64,000 nucleotides of DNA from positions 298,231-362,230 of the forward strand of contig NZ_MRBS01000003.1 of NCBI RefSeq assembly GCF_001922585.1, written 5' to 3'. This DNA is from Pantoea sp. 1.19. Its GTDB lineage: Bacteria; Pseudomonadota; Gammaproteobacteria; Enterobacterales; Enterobacteriaceae. The translations under genes and the position numbers were made by a program. This document shows positions 28,200 through 39,542 of the stretch, piece by piece. The notes beneath the pieces are model-generated. The model was not told the origin of the DNA. It searched no databases and saw only the letters and a list, made by a program, of their open reading frames with translations. Position 1 is the stretch's first letter, and each line of letters opens with the position of its first letter.

Positions 28200-29369
28200 T
28201 TACTGGCCATCCAGCCCGCGAATCGGTTTTACCGTTGACCAGGCGCGGCAGGAGGGACAGTGCCAGTAAAGCGCATGGGCAGTAAACCCGCACTTCTGGC
28301 AGCGATAGCGCGGCTTGGTGCGGATCTGCTCGCCGACCATATCGCGCAGAACCATCAGGCTCTCCTTCGCGCGCCCGTCCTCCGCTTCACTGAGGTGAAA
28401 GTCCATCAGGCGGTGGAACATGCGCATGGTCGGATGGCGCTGCAGCTGGCGGTTGATGTAGTTTTGCGCCATCTCTCCGCCTTCCTGCCGCTCAATGATG
28501 TCCGCCAGGTAGAGTTCGGCAACCGCCCCGCTGTTCTCCTCCACGCAGCGGCGCACAAAATCAGCCCACGCCTCGGGCTGATTGAGCTGCTGATAGCAGG
28601 TTTCCAACATGGGCAAGGCTTCGCACACCAGATCTTTGTCCTGCTCCAGCACGCGCTGCAGATGACCGATTGCTTTGGCATCATCTCCCTTCGCCATCCA
28701 GATGCGCCCCATCATAATGGACACCCGGGCGCTTTGACGATCGACCGCTTCGCCGCGTTTTAAGAGCGTCATCGCCCGGTCCAGATCGTCGCTGCCCATC
28801 GCCTGCAGCGCCAGCTCGCAGTAAAAATGGGCGATCTTCATGTGCTGACCGGCTTTCCCCAGCTTGGTCAGCCGCTCGGCGGTATCAATCGCTTTCTGCC
28901 AGTCGCTGGTCGCCTGATGGATCAGCAGCAGCTGCTCCAGCGCGCCAAGGCGAAAGTCCGTTTCGTCCACCAGCTGGCCGAACATATCCTCGGCCCGATC
29001 GTAGAGGCCGGCGGCCATATAGTCCCGCCCCAGCTGCTGGATGGCCAGCAGCCGCTGTTCGTAGCTGAGAGAAGCGCTCTCCATCAGCGACTGATGGATA
29101 CGTATCGCGCGATCAACCTCGCCGCGCGAGCGAAACAGGTTGCCGAGCGTCAGGTGGGCTTCTACCGCCCCACTGTCCTCTTTCAACATGTCGAGGAACA
29201 GGTCCACCGCTTTGTCCTGCTGATTGGCCAGCAGAAAATTGACCCCGGCGACGTAATCGCGGGAGAGACGGTTCGCTTCCTGTTGTTTATCCTGCTGCGC
29301 ACTTCTGCGCCCCATGTACCAGCCATAGGCGGCGGCAACAGGCAGTAACAGAAACAGCAGCTCCAGCAT
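28200..29369 (-). CDS. lapB: LapB (YciM), LPS assembly regulator
   Basis: Essential inner membrane-anchored protein that directs FtsH to degrade LpxC and so balances lipopolysaccharide synthesis. 389 residues as in E. coli: one N-terminal transmembrane helix ([19 protein letters not shown]), a long series of TPR repeats facing the cytoplasm (about 30-330), and a C-terminal rubredoxin-like zinc domain with paired cysteines in YRCQKCGF and HCPSC. It lies 6 nt downstream of lapA. Confidence 0.97.
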   Translation of the reverse strand: MLELLFLLLPVAAAYGWYMGRRSAQQDKQQEANRLSRDYVAGVNFLLANQQDKAVDLFLDMLKEDSGAVEAHLTLGNLFRSRGEVDRAIRIHQSLMESASLSYEQRLLAIQQLGRDYMAAGLYDRAEDMFGQLVDETDFRLGALEQLLLIHQATSDWQKAIDTAERLTKLGKAGQHMKIAHFYCELALQAMGSDDLDRAMTLLKRGEAVDRQSARVSIMMGRIWMAKGDDAKAIGHLQRVLEQDKDLVCEALPMLETCYQQLNQPEAWADFVRRCVEENSGAVAELYLADIIERQEGGEMAQNYINRQLQRHPTMRMFHRLMDFHLSEAEDGRAKESLMVLRDMVGEQIRTKPRYRCQKCGFTAHALYWHCPSCRAWSTVKPIRGLDGQ

Positions 29370-29375
29370 CGGGAA

Positions 29376-29684
29376 TTATTCCTTGACGGCCGGCACGGCG
29401 GAGGTGCCGATCGCCTCTTCTGCCTGGCCCAGCTGCTGCTGCAGACGCTTCAGCTTACGCTGACTGTTGGCCAGCGCCACCCGGGTGCGCAGCCAGAACA
29501 GGCCGCAGATGGCCCAGCCAAGCACAAACCCCAGTCCAAACAGCGTCGACAGCAGCGTCGAAATACGATACTCCCCTTTTGCCAGCAGGTAATTGAAGGT
29601 CACGACCTGATCGTTATGTGCCCCCAGGGTAACCGAGATGACAAAAATGACTAATACCAGTATTGAAAGCAGTAAATATTTCAC
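29376..29684 (-). CDS. lapA: LapA (YciS), inner membrane protein
   Basis: Two-span inner membrane partner of LapB, 102 residues. The start is a GTG (29682-29684) preceded by AGGACGC. The N-terminal hydrophobic helix (KYLLLSILVLVIFVISVTLG), the NYLLAKGEYRISTLL motif and a second helix (FGLGFVLGWAICGLFWLR) are followed by a basic coiled tail. First gene of lapA-lapB-pyrF-yciH, the E. coli order. Confidence 0.95.
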   Translation of the reverse strand: MKYLLLSILVLVIFVISVTLGAHNDQVVTFNYLLAKGEYRISTLLSTLFGLGFVLGWAICGLFWLRTRVALANSQRKLKRLQQQLGQAEEAIGTSAVPAVKE

Positions 29685-29824
29685 AATGCGTCCTGTTCAG
29701 CGGGATAAGCGAATGAATTATGCCAAAAAAAATCTGAAATTGCTGCACCGTATGCAGGTTAGCCGGATCGCCAGGCCGCTTCCCCGGTTATGGGGATGCA
29801 GGCCGCGCTTTACAATCCTGCCGC

Positions 29825-30586
29825 TCACTCTTCTTCCCGCTGGCGGATCTCCTGCCGCTCGGATGGCGGAATGGTCAGCGGCCCACAGAACCGCTGCACC
29901 AGCCAGGTTGCGAGCGTCACGAACACCCAGCTAAGCAGGGTCGCAGCAACCAAATCGCGCGGCCAGTGCATCCCCAGTACCAGCCGGCTTGCCATCACCC
30001 CGCTGGCCCACAGCAGCAGGGCAACGACCGTTTTAGTGTGGCGACGCGGCCAGAGTAGCCCAACGCCGAGCAGCGCCCAGGTGGCGGCAAAAAACGTATG
30101 CCCGGATGGAAACGCGTAGCCGGTTTCAAACGCCCAGTGTTTCTTCAGCCAGCCGGGTAGCGTGGTATCACTGGCCAGCAACGTGCTGACCAAATCGCCG
30201 CGTGCGGGGCGTTTCAGCTGATAAAACTCCGCTTCATTCACCTGATGAGCCCGCTCCAGCCACAGCACATAAGGGCGAGGCTCCTGCACGCGATCTTTGA
30301 TGAAGGATTTGGTGTACTGGCCGGCCAGCACCGCCGTAACGATGATTATCAGCAATACCGCCGCCGGACGGGGACGGAAACGCAAACACCACAGAAACCA
30401 GCCGCACAGCAGCGCGCTGGTTACGATCCCCCATGGGCGGGTCACGGTTTCGGTGACCCAGAACAGCCCTTTTAACCACAGGTTGCCCTGCCCAGGCTGC
30501 CACTGCCAGCCGCTCAGCCAGACGGCCAGCGGCATCAGTAATAAGAGTAGCGCACCCAGCGCGGTACGTTTAGCAATGTCAAGCAT
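29825..30586 (-). CDS. pgpB: Phosphatidylglycerophosphatase B / undecaprenyl pyrophosphate phosphatase
   Basis: PAP2-type integral membrane phosphatase that acts on phosphatidylglycerol phosphate and undecaprenyl pyrophosphate on the periplasmic side. 253 residues (E. coli 254). The three PAP2 motifs are visible: KDRVQEPRPYV (KxxxxxxRP), PSGHTFFAA (PSGH) and SRLVLGMHWPRDL (SRxxxxxHxxxD). Six hydrophobic helices are apparent. It is divergent from ribA, 199 nt apart. Confidence 0.96.
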   Translation of the reverse strand: MLDIAKRTALGALLLLLMPLAVWLSGWQWQPGQGNLWLKGLFWVTETVTRPWGIVTSALLCGWFLWCLRFRPRPAAVLLIIIVTAVLAGQYTKSFIKDRVQEPRPYVLWLERAHQVNEAEFYQLKRPARGDLVSTLLASDTTLPGWLKKHWAFETGYAFPSGHTFFAATWALLGVGLLWPRRHTKTVVALLLWASGVMASRLVLGMHWPRDLVAATLLSWVFVTLATWLVQRFCGPLTIPPSERQEIRQREEE

Positions 30587-30784
30587 TCAGCGTCCTTTTC
30601 AACATGAGGGTGACCCACGGGCGGCGGCAGTAAGCCTGGTCAGCGGCCAACGGTTTGGCTGATATCAGCAATAGCATTTCACATTTCCCCCGCCCTCGTG
30701 GAATGTGGCAAAATATACCACGGATTGAATCACATCACCCGGTGACGGTCAGCAACGCGGCCGGTCCGGGATCTGGAGAACATA

Positions 30785-31375
30785 ATGAAGCTAAAACGGG
30801 TGGCTGAAGCCCAACTTCCTACGCCATGGGGTGACTTCCTGATGGTGGGCTTTGAAGAGATCGCCACCGGACAGGATCACGTTGCGCTGGTGTTCGGCGA
30901 CGTATCCGGCAGCGAGCCTGTGCTGGCGCGCGTTCATTCCGAATGTCTGACTGGGGACGCCCTGTTCAGCCTGCGCTGCGACTGCGGCTTTCAGCTGGAA
31001 GCTGCGCTGACGCAGATAGCTGAGCAGGGGCGCGGCATCCTGCTGTATCACCGCCAGGAGGGGCGGAATATCGGGCTACTGAATAAGATCCGCGCCTACG
31101 CGCTGCAGGATAAGGGGTTTGATACCGTTGAGGCCAACCATCAGCTTGGCTTCGCCGCCGACGAGCGCGACTTTACGCTGTGCGCCGACATGTTCAGCCT
31201 GCTGGGCGTGGATGAAGTGCGCCTGCTGACCAACAACCCGCGCAAGGTTGAGATCCTCAGTGAAGCCGGGATCAATATTCGCGAGCGGGTGCCGCTGATC
31301 GTTGGGCGCAATCCCAGTAACGCCCACTACCTTGATACAAAAGCCGCCAAACTGGGCCACCTGCTGAACCACTGA
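30785..31375 (+). CDS. ribA: GTP cyclohydrolase II
   Basis: First committed step of riboflavin synthesis (GTP to the 2,5-diaminopyrimidine phosphate, formate and pyrophosphate). 196 residues as in E. coli. The zinc-binding cysteines are in [20 protein letters not shown], and the catalytic region is [27 protein letters not shown] element lies at about 30714-30719, and GGAGAAC before the ATG is a good ribosome site. I see no FMN riboswitch in front of it. Confidence 0.98.
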   Translation: MKLKRVAEAQLPTPWGDFLMVGFEEIATGQDHVALVFGDVSGSEPVLARVHSECLTGDALFSLRCDCGFQLEAALTQIAEQGRGILLYHRQEGRNIGLLNKIRAYALQDKGFDTVEANHQLGFAADERDFTLCADMFSLLGVDEVRLLTNNPRKVEILSEAGINIRERVPLIVGRNPSNAHYLDTKAAKLGHLLNH

Positions 31376-31389
31376 GACTCCGCGTACGC

Positions 31390-31421
31390 AACAGGCCGAC
31401 ATTACGTCGGCCTGTTTTTTT
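31390..31421 (+). terminator. Intrinsic terminator of ribA
   Basis: AACAGGCCGAC (31390-31400), loop ATTAC, GTCGGCCTGTT and a run of seven Ts, starting 15 nt after the ribA stop and just before the convergent acnA end. Confidence 0.93.
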
Positions 31422-31431
31422 ATGCCGGCAC

Positions 31432-34110
31432 TCAGGCCCGCAGCATATTACGGATCACGTAGTGCAGAATGCCATCGTGCTGATAATAGGTCAGCTCGTT
31501 GCCGGTATCGATACGACAGCGGGTCGCCAGCGTCTCCTGCTGCCCATCAGCGCGGGTCAGCGTCACATTGACCGTTCCGCCCGGGGTCAGATTCTGCAGA
31601 CCGCTGATGTCCACGATCTCCTCGCCGGTCAGCCCCAGCGTTTTGCGGCTGACGCCCTGCGGAAACTCCAGTGGTAGAATGCCCATGCCGATCAGATTGG
31701 AACGATGGATACGCTCAAACGATTCGGCGATCACCACCCGCACGCCCAGCAGGCGTGGTCCCTTGGCCGCCCAGTCCCGGCTGGAACCGGAGCCGTACTC
31801 TTTCCCGGCGAACACCGCCAGCGGGGTCCCACTCTGCTGATAGCGCATCGCGGCATCATAGATAGACAGGGTGTCACCCTCCGGCAAATAGCGGGTCATG
31901 CCCCCTTCCACGCCGGGAACCATTTCGTTACGAATACGGATGTTGGCGAAGGTGCCACGCATCATCACTTCATGGTTACCGCGCCGCGATCCGTAGGAGT
32001 TAAACTCCTCGCGGGCAACCCCGTGCTCCGTCAGGTAGCGTCCAGCCGGACTGTCGGTCTTAATGCTGCCTGCCGGCGAAATATGGTCGGTAGTCACTGA
32101 GTCGCCCAGGAGCGCCAGGATCCGCGCGCCGCGAATATCCTCGACCGGTTCCGGCGTGTGCCCCATCTCATCGAAGAACGGTGACAGGCGGATATAGGTC
32201 GACTGGGGATCCCAGTCGTAGGTTGCCGCTTCGCTCACCTCGATCGCCTGCCATTCCGGCGTGCCGGCGAAGACCTCGGCGTACTCTTGCGCAAACATTT
32301 GCGTCGAGACCTGCTGTACGGCGGTGGCGATCTCGTCCGGTGATGGCCAGATATCTTTCAGCATCACCGGCTTACCGTCGCGGTCTTCGCCCAGCGGTTC
32401 GCTGTGCAGGTCAATCGTCATGTTGCCCGCCAGCGCGTAGGCCACCACCAGCGGGGGTGAAGCCAGCCAGTTGGTTTTGATCAGCGGATGGATCCGCCCC
32501 TCAAAGTTACGGTTACCGGACAGCACCGCCGCGACGGTCAGATCGCCACGCCTGATCGCCTCTTCGATTGCCTCCGGCAGCGGGCCGGAGTTACCGATAC
32601 AGGTGGTACAGCCGTAGCCGACCAGATTAAAGCCCAGCGCGTCGAGCGAAGGCGTCAGCCCGGCCATGGTCAGATAGTCAGATACCACCTTCGAACCGGG
32701 CGCCAGCGAGGCTTTGACCCACGGCTTGCACTGCAGCCCGATGTCTACCGCTTTTTTAGCCAGCAGACCGGCCGCCATCATTACGCTGGGGTTCGAGGTG
32801 TTGGTGCAGGAGGTGATGGCGGCAATCACCACCGCACCGGGATCAAGGCGGTGTTCACCCGCATCATCTTGCCAGGTCACGCCCTTCTGCGGCGCGCTCT
32901 GCTGGTTAACCGTCAGCGCCAGGCTGTCGGCGAAGGCCTTTGGCACATCGGGAAGCGAAACGCGATCCTGCGGCCGCTTTGGCCCGGCAAGGCTGGCCTC
33001 CACGTCGCCCATATCCAGCGACAGCGTGCTGGTGAACACCGGTTCATCTCCGGCTTCCCGCCACAGCCCCTGCGCTTTGCTGTAGGCTTCTACCAGCGCG
33101 ATCTGTTCGGCGCTGCGCCCGCTGAGGGTCATGTAGTCAAGGGTGATGGCATCGACCGGGAAGAAGCCGCAGGTGGCGCCGTATTCCGGAGCCATGTTAG
33201 CGATGGTGGCGCGATCGGCCAGTGGCAGATCGTCCAGCCCGTCACCGTAGAACTCCACAAATTTGCCCACCACGCCGTGCTGACGCAGCATCTGGGTGAC
33301 GGTCAGCACTAAATCCGTGGCGGTGATACCCGGTTTGAGCTTGCCGCTGAGCTTGAAGCCCACCACGTCCGGGATAAGCATTGAGACCGGCTGGCCTAAC
33401 ATTGCCGCTTCGGCTTCAATGCCGCCTACGCCCCAGCCCAGCACGCCCAGGCCATTGATCATCGTAGTATGGGAATCCGTGCCAACCAGCGTATCCGGGA
33501 AGGCTATCCGGCGATCGCCCTCCGTTTCATGCCACACCGTTTTCCCGAGATATTCGAGGTTAACCTGGTGACAAATGCCGGTTCCCGGCGGCACGACGCG
33601 AAACTGGCTGAACGCTTTTTGTCCCCAGCGAAGGAATACATAACGCTCATGGTTACGGCGCATCTCCAGCGCCACGTTGTCGTCAAAGGCGTCGTCATCA
33701 CCGAAGCGATCAACGGTGACTGAATGGTCGATCACCAGATCGACCGGCGAGTGCGGATTCACCCGATTGACGTCCCCTCCCAGCCGCTTCACCGCCTCGC
33801 GCATTGCCGCAAGATCCACCACGGCCGGGACGCCGGTAAAGTCTTGCATCAGCACCCGCGCCGGACGGTAGGCGATTTCCCGTTCGGCGTGACCATGTTC
33901 TACCCAGCGGGCCAGCGCCTGGATATCCTGCCCGGTCACCGACTCGCCATCCTGCCAGCGCAGCAGATTTTCCATCAGGACCTTCAGGGATTTGGGCAGG
34001 CGGTGCAGATCGCCAAGTACGCCGGCCGCTTGCGGCAGGCTAAAGTAATGGTAAACGGTGCCTTTTACATCCAGTGTGGCCTGACTGGTTTCACGCAACG
34101 AGGTGGTCAT
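31432..34110 (-). CDS. acnA: Aconitate hydratase A
   Basis: [4Fe-4S] aconitase of the TCA cycle, the stress- and stationary-phase-induced isoform in E. coli. 892 residues (E. coli 891). The cluster ligands are Cys in [14 protein letters not shown] and the two Cys of [14 protein letters not shown]. The swivelling domain carries [16 protein letters not shown] and the active-site end [30 protein letters not shown] precedes the ATG. A weak promoter-like TATACT lies on the minus strand at 34167-34172. Downstream of the small genes ymiA and yciX. Confidence 0.98.
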   Translation of the reverse strand: MTTSLRETSQATLDVKGTVYHYFSLPQAAGVLGDLHRLPKSLKVLMENLLRWQDGESVTGQDIQALARWVEHGHAEREIAYRPARVLMQDFTGVPAVVDLAAMREAVKRLGGDVNRVNPHSPVDLVIDHSVTVDRFGDDDAFDDNVALEMRRNHERYVFLRWGQKAFSQFRVVPPGTGICHQVNLEYLGKTVWHETEGDRRIAFPDTLVGTDSHTTMINGLGVLGWGVGGIEAEAAMLGQPVSMLIPDVVGFKLSGKLKPGITATDLVLTVTQMLRQHGVVGKFVEFYGDGLDDLPLADRATIANMAPEYGATCGFFPVDAITLDYMTLSGRSAEQIALVEAYSKAQGLWREAGDEPVFTSTLSLDMGDVEASLAGPKRPQDRVSLPDVPKAFADSLALTVNQQSAPQKGVTWQDDAGEHRLDPGAVVIAAITSCTNTSNPSVMMAAGLLAKKAVDIGLQCKPWVKASLAPGSKVVSDYLTMAGLTPSLDALGFNLVGYGCTTCIGNSGPLPEAIEEAIRRGDLTVAAVLSGNRNFEGRIHPLIKTNWLASPPLVVAYALAGNMTIDLHSEPLGEDRDGKPVMLKDIWPSPDEIATAVQQVSTQMFAQEYAEVFAGTPEWQAIEVSEAATYDWDPQSTYIRLSPFFDEMGHTPEPVEDIRGARILALLGDSVTTDHISPAGSIKTDSPAGRYLTEHGVAREEFNSYGSRRGNHEVMMRGTFANIRIRNEMVPGVEGGMTRYLPEGDTLSIYDAAMRYQQSGTPLAVFAGKEYGSGSSRDWAAKGPRLLGVRVVIAESFERIHRSNLIGMGILPLEFPQGVSRKTLGLTGEEIVDISGLQNLTPGGTVNVTLTRADGQQETLATRCRIDTGNELTYYQHDGILHYVIRNMLRA

Positions 34111-34540
34111 TGCCGTCTCCTTTTGTCGTTATCGATAACCCGATCGTTGTCAGGGTTAGAGGCAAAAGTATAGACCGCACAGCAGGATAACTAAAAAAAC
34201 AACCACACAAATCAACAAATTTGCCACATAAATGCAAAATCCCGCGCGCACGCAGGGCTGACTAAAGGGGCATGCAAATTTACAGCATGGACATTAAGTA
34301 AGGCGGGTTCACAGGAGAGAAAACAGCAGGCCCACGGGGCGCCAAAGGCGGACACTTTATTCATCACTGCCGCCTGACGCCATTCCGGCGTGGGAGGAAC
34401 CGGGTTAGCCGGCAATCTGCGAGGGTCAGTCGGTTAAGGGATTCAACTCCGCACTCACTGCCGCCGCCGTCCGGGTTTATCAAACCCAGCCCGCGTGATG
34501 AGTGCGTTTACTCACTGGCAGCTAAAAAATCAGCCGGCGG
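34111..34540. other. Upstream region of acnA
   Basis: 430 nt between yciX and acnA with no supportable ORF. The minus strand has a TATACT -10-like hexamer at 34167-34172 with TTAGTT 16 nt upstream, a possible acnA promoter. The 34191-34240 stretch is A-rich. No terminator-like hairpin with a T-run was seen. Confidence 0.45.
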
Positions 34541-34708
34541 TTATTTAAGATTTTCATCCATCAGTGATTCAATAAAACGTTTTTGCGCTTCGTTCAGGTC
34601 CCAGCTGCGCGGGATCTCCACGCTGTTGGTTTCCTGACGCCGGGCGCAGCGGTGCGTGGTCACTTTGGCAGCCGCCGTGGTTTTCCGTTCCGCAGTGCGA
34701 TGGCACAT
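34541..34708 (-). CDS. yciX: Small conserved protein at the yciX position
   Basis: A 55-residue ORF on the minus strand starting MCHRTAERKTTAAAKVTTHR and ending RFIESLMDENLK. The ATG is two bases after the ymiA stop, so the two are probably co-translated. It is hydrophilic and basic at the N-terminus, with two cysteines and an amphipathic C-terminal end (WDLNEAQKRFIESLMDE). In E. coli, as I recall, a 55-residue gene yciX lies between ymiA and acnA; identity is inferred from position and length, not from alignment. Function unknown. Confidence 0.6.
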   Translation of the reverse strand: MCHRTAERKTTAAAKVTTHRCARRQETNSVEIPRSWDLNEAQKRFIESLMDENLK

Positions 34709-34710
34709 CG

Positions 34711-34869
34711 CTACCCCCAAAAGCGCCAGATAACAAGCGCTACCAGCACCCAGAACAGTGCTGAAGCAGCGAATACAGCCAACCAGGCTTTGCGTTTCAG
34801 ATCGCTTTTACGCTTAACACTGGTGGATTTCTCCTGAAAATCGGAGTTCACAGATAACCTTGTCGCCAT
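34711..34869 (-). CDS. ymiA: YmiA-family small membrane protein
   Basis: A 52-residue minus-strand ORF between cysB and acnA. The C-terminal half (LKRKAWLAVFAASALFWVLV, ALVIWRFWG) matches E. coli YmiA (LKRKAWLAVFLGSALFWVVV, then ALLIWKVWG) almost residue by residue. It has a polar N-terminus and a single transmembrane helix ending in Trp-Gly. The N-terminal 20 residues differ and the exact start is less certain. A palindrome lies 51 nt upstream (34920-34935). Function unknown; the family is confined to enterobacteria as far as I know. Confidence 0.85.
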   Translation of the reverse strand: MATRLSVNSDFQEKSTSVKRKSDLKRKAWLAVFAASALFWVLVALVIWRFWG

Positions 34870-35315
34870 AGTTTTAGATAATCACTCACTGTAAAACGAT
34901 TGTTAACACCAATCAAGATTTAGGAGGAATCCTAAGCACTTTTTACGCGGAGATCCAGCTATTTTTATTATAGCGGACGATTAACACGACTAATCATACC
35001 GCCGGTCCACGCCTGGCTAACGCTTATCTGCCGGCGCTCCGGATAATGAATACCTCATGCCAAACAACGCTAAATAATGGTCAGCATCGCCCCCGCATAA
35101 ATCGATAGGTTCCGCTGACAGGCCAGCAAACATAGGCTTTGTTACGCGTCGTTAACAAGAGTATGGGATTAATCCTGGGCTATCGCAAAGCGTCAGCATG
35201 AATTTTGTGAACTGTTTGGCGTTTAATGAGTAATAACGCTCAACGCGGTGACCGTGGCGTTATTTGCGTCGCGACATTAACGCGCCCTTACCTATTTCAG
35301 CAACAGACGGAAACG
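34870..35315. other. Gene-free stretch between cysB and ymiA
   Basis: About 450 nt without a credible ORF. It contains a perfect TTAGGA/TCCTAA palindrome (34920-34935), a TATTATAG-like A+T-rich patch near 34965-34973, and an 8-bp inverted repeat AATAACGC/GCGTTATT (35232-35239 with 35257-35264) enclosing a second small dyad. It could carry the ymiA-yciX promoter and possibly a small RNA, but nothing is decisive. Confidence 0.45.
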
Positions 35316-35341
35316 AACAAGGCCGCTTTCGCGGCCTTGTT
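35316..35341 (-). terminator. Terminator of cysB
   Basis: AACAAGGCCGC and GCGGCCTTGTT form an 11-bp stem with a 4-nt loop. On the minus strand it is followed by CGTTTCC after the terminal TT, and it starts 17 nt after the cysB stop. Confidence 0.75.
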
Positions 35342-35357
35342 GAAGAAAGGTTAATGT

Positions 35358-36332
<975 letters not shown>

Positions 36333-36469
36333 TCAGTGAGATCCCACGAGGTAACCGGCGCACCACGGTCTGAGCCGGGAGGGCGGAGTAATGCAAATTT
36401 TTAATAAGAAAACGCGTTTCTATAACAACTATATCATCTGTCGCGCGGATGTATAGCTGGCCAGGCAGG

Positions 36470-36502
36470 AAAAACAGCGGGCTGACCTCCGGTCAGCCCG
36501 CT
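36470..36502 (-). terminator. Intrinsic terminator of topA
   Basis: On the minus strand AGCGGGCTGACC and its exact complement form a 12-bp stem with a 3-nt loop. One G and five Ts follow, immediately after the topA stop. Confidence 0.92.
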
Positions 36503-36508
36503 GCTGGA

Positions 36509-39106
36509 TCACTTCTTGGCTTCCGTCCATTTACCGTCAATAAAGAAGGCGGACCAGCCGGTCGCTTTCCCCTCTTTTTCGGCGCTGACGTACTGCTGTT
36601 TCGTTTTTCGACTGAAGCGCACGACGGTCTTGTTACCGTCCGGATCGGCAACCGGCGCATCGGCCAGATACTGCAGCTTCTCCGGCAGGCGGTCGCGAAA
36701 ACGCTGCAGTTCTTCTACCAGCGGCGCCCGGGTCTCGCGGGATTTCGGGAAGGTATTGGCCGCGAGGAAGACGCCCGCGGCGCCGTCACGCAGCACAAAA
36801 TAGGCATCGGACTTCTCACAGGGCAGCTCCGGCAGCGGAACCGGATCCTCTTTGGGGGGCGCCACTTCGCCATTGCGCAAGATTTTACGGGTGTTTTTAC
36901 ACGCCTCGTTGGTACAGCCCATGTACTTACCAAAACGCCCCATTTTCAGGTGCATTTCGGCGCCGCATTTGTCGCACTCGACCACCGGACCGTCATAGCC
37001 CTTGATGCGGAATTCACCCTGCTCGATTTCGTAGCCATCGCACTGCGGGTTGTTACCACACACGTGCAGCTTACGCTGATTATCGATCAGGTAGCTGTCC
37101 ATCGCTGTGCCACATTTTTTACAGCGGTGGCGCTTGCGCAGGGCGTTGGTTTCAGCATCATCCCCTTCGAGAACGTTCAGCACCTCGTTTTCCGGGATCA
37201 GGTTGATGGTCTGCTTGCAGCGCTCTTTCGGCGGCAGCGCGTACCCGGAACAGCCGAGGAACACCCCGGTACTGGCGGTGCGAATTCCCATCTTGCGCCC
37301 GCAGGTCGGGCAATCAATGGAAGTCAGCACCATCTGGTTCGGCGCCATGCCGCCCTCTTCCGGATCTTTACTTGCCTGATCCAGCTGCTGGCTAAAGTCG
37401 CTAAAGAAGTGGTCCAGCACCGCGCGCCACTCGGCGTCGTTGTTTGCCACTTTATCCAGATCGTCTTCCATGCGGGCGGTGAAGTCATAGTTCATCAGGT
37501 CGCGGAAGTTCTCTTCCAGACGATCGGTAACGATTTCCCCCATTTTTTCCGCGTAAAAGCGGCGGCTCTCGACCCGGACATAGCCGCGATCCTGAATGGT
37601 CGAAATGATGGAGGCATAGGTCGACGGACGACCGATACCGCGCTTTTCCAGCTCGCGCACCAGCGACGCTTCGCTGAAGCGGGCCGGAGGTTTAGTAAAG
37701 TGCTGAGCGGGCGTCAGCTGCTGCAGATCCAGCGTGTCGCCCACCGCAATCGCCGGCAGGATGCGATCTTCGTCGCCCTTACGCAGCGCCGGCATGACCC
37801 GGGTCCAGCCGTCAAAACGCAAGATACGCCCGCGGGCCTTCAGCTTAAACTCACCGGCGGCCACCGTCAGGGTGGTCGAATCGTACTGCGCCGGCACCAT
37901 TTGGCAAGCGACAAACTGACGCCAAATCAGCTGATACAGTTTTTGCGCGTCGGCTTCCATGTCCTTCAGCTGCTCGGCAAGCACATTCACGTCTGACGGA
38001 CGGATGGCCTCGTGCGCTTCCTGCGAATTGTCTTTGCTGGCGTACTGGTTGGCCGCTTTCGGCAGATACTTTTCACCGAACTCACCGCCGATGTAGTCAC
38101 GCGCCATACTGACCGCATCCTGACTGAGATTGGTGGAGTCAGTACGCATATAGGTAATGTGGCCCGCTTCGTACAGCCGCTGCGCCATCATCATGGTTTT
38201 CTTCACGCCGAAGCCGAGTCGGGTGCTGGCCGCCTGCTGCAGCGTGGACGTAATAAAGGGCGCGCCAGGCTTACTGCTGGTTGGTTTATCATCACGATCC
38301 AACACCGTGTAGCGCGCTTTTTCCAGCAGCGCGACCGCCGCCTGGGTCTGCTCACTGTTGACCGGACGGAACGGCTTATCGCGCTCGTGGGTCACCTGCA
38401 TCGCCAGAGAGTCCGCCTTCGGGGTGTGCAGATCGGCGGCGATTTCCCAGTACTCTTCCGGTACAAAGGCTTTGATCTCACGCTCGCGCTCAACCACCAG
38501 CCGCACAGCCACTGACTGCACGCGGCCGGCGGAGAGACCGCGGGCAATTTTTTTCCACAGCAGCGGTGAGACCATGTAGCCCACCACGCGATCCATAAAG
38601 CGACGCGCCTGCTGAGCGTTAACCCGATCGATATTCAGTTCACCCGGCTTGTCAAACGCCTGGCGGATGGCATTTTTCGTGATTTCATTAAACACCACCC
38701 GGCTGTAACGGGTCTCGTCCCCTCCGATCACTTCCCGCAGGTGCCAGGCAATGGCTTCCCCTTCGCGGTCAAGGTCGGTTGCGAGATAGATATGGTCAGC
38801 ATTTTGCGCGAGCGCTTTCAGCTCAGAGACCACTTTTTCTTTGCCGGGCAGGATCTGATAATCCGCCTGCCAGGCGTGCCAGGGATCCACGCCCATGCGA
38901 TGGACCAGCGCGGTGCGCTCATCTTTTTTGACTTTTTTCCCGGTCTTACTGGTTGCAGAGTCAGTGCTCTTTTTAACCGTTGAGCCACTGGTCGGCAAAT
39001 CCCGGATATGCCCCACGCTGGACTTCACCACGTAGTCATTACCCAGATATTTATTGATTGTTTTGGCCTTTGCCGGGGACTCAACTATTACGAGAGCTTT
39101 GCCCAT
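36509..39106 (-). CDS. topA: DNA topoisomerase I (omega protein)
   Basis: Type IA topoisomerase that relaxes negative supercoils. The ATG at 39104-39106 gives 865 residues, exactly the E. coli length; the 30 codons open upstream are leader. The Toprim domain begins [20 protein letters not shown] and has DLDREGEA. The catalytic Tyr is residue 319 in [10 protein letters not shown]. The C-terminal part carries zinc-ribbon CxxC pairs ([26 protein letters not shown]) and zinc-ribbon-like repeats. No yciN gene lies between it and sohB. Confidence 0.98.
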   Translation of the reverse strand: MGKALVIVESPAKAKTINKYLGNDYVVKSSVGHIRDLPTSGSTVKKSTDSATSKTGKKVKKDERTALVHRMGVDPWHAWQADYQILPGKEKVVSELKALAQNADHIYLATDLDREGEAIAWHLREVIGGDETRYSRVVFNEITKNAIRQAFDKPGELNIDRVNAQQARRFMDRVVGYMVSPLLWKKIARGLSAGRVQSVAVRLVVEREREIKAFVPEEYWEIAADLHTPKADSLAMQVTHERDKPFRPVNSEQTQAAVALLEKARYTVLDRDDKPTSSKPGAPFITSTLQQAASTRLGFGVKKTMMMAQRLYEAGHITYMRTDSTNLSQDAVSMARDYIGGEFGEKYLPKAANQYASKDNSQEAHEAIRPSDVNVLAEQLKDMEADAQKLYQLIWRQFVACQMVPAQYDSTTLTVAAGEFKLKARGRILRFDGWTRVMPALRKGDEDRILPAIAVGDTLDLQQLTPAQHFTKPPARFSEASLVRELEKRGIGRPSTYASIISTIQDRGYVRVESRRFYAEKMGEIVTDRLEENFRDLMNYDFTARMEDDLDKVANNDAEWRAVLDHFFSDFSQQLDQASKDPEEGGMAPNQMVLTSIDCPTCGRKMGIRTASTGVFLGCSGYALPPKERCKQTINLIPENEVLNVLEGDDAETNALRKRHRCKKCGTAMDSYLIDNQRKLHVCGNNPQCDGYEIEQGEFRIKGYDGPVVECDKCGAEMHLKMGRFGKYMGCTNEACKNTRKILRNGEVAPPKEDPVPLPELPCEKSDAYFVLRDGAAGVFLAANTFPKSRETRAPLVEELQRFRDRLPEKLQYLADAPVADPDGNKTVVRFSRKTKQQYVSAEKEGKATGWSAFFIDGKWTEAKK

Positions 39107-39499
39107 ATTTACCTTTACCTGATTGATACATCCGAGAGTGTGTCGTGGCGTTGCTTCGCCGGGGACGATAAAGAGAACCCGCCCGCCTGACGGCAAATCA
39201 ACCCGCCAGAATCCCTCTGCCGGGGGCCCCAGGCTTCATGATTAACAGCATGATAACATAGGGTTTATCTTGTCCATTTACCGCTTCCCTGCAGTCAGGG
39301 GTTCCACGATTTAACCCCGAAACCTGAATCGCCCACACTGTACCTGATAAAATTCGATACGCAACTTAATTAGCATCTGACGCATTTTTGCGCCAGTTTT
39401 CTCTGCAATTGCGCGCGGATGGCATTAAATCTGTGCAGAAATGGCGATCGGCTGACGCTGATGAATATAGAAGAAGAATCTTAAAAGCGTAAATGCGGC
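39107..39499. other. topA upstream region without yciN
   Basis: About 390 nt between topA and the sohB terminator. E. coli has yciN (about 83 codons) here; neither strand shows a matching frame. The topA promoters should be here, but I could not assign hexamers with confidence. The stretch 39236-39290 is A+T-rich. Confidence 0.5.
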
Positions 39500-39536
39500 A
39501 AAAAAAAACGGTTAACGGGTGGCGGTGTCCACCCGT
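39500..39536 (-). terminator. Terminator of sohB
   Basis: On the minus strand ACGGGTGG, a 6-nt loop and CCACCCGT are followed, after 6 nt, by nine Ts. It starts 6 nt after the sohB stop codon. Confidence 0.8.
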
Positions 39537-39542
39537 CAAAGT

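Noticed and set aside
27992-28210. N-terminal extension of pyrF to 28210
   Set aside because: The extra 73 residues have no similarity to PyrF and lack a ribosome site; the ATG at 27991 aligns with the family.
36449-37996. A 515-codon plus-strand open frame opposite topA
   Set aside because: It is the antisense of topA, a family-length match on the other strand; the long frame is a by-product of G+C-rich codon use.
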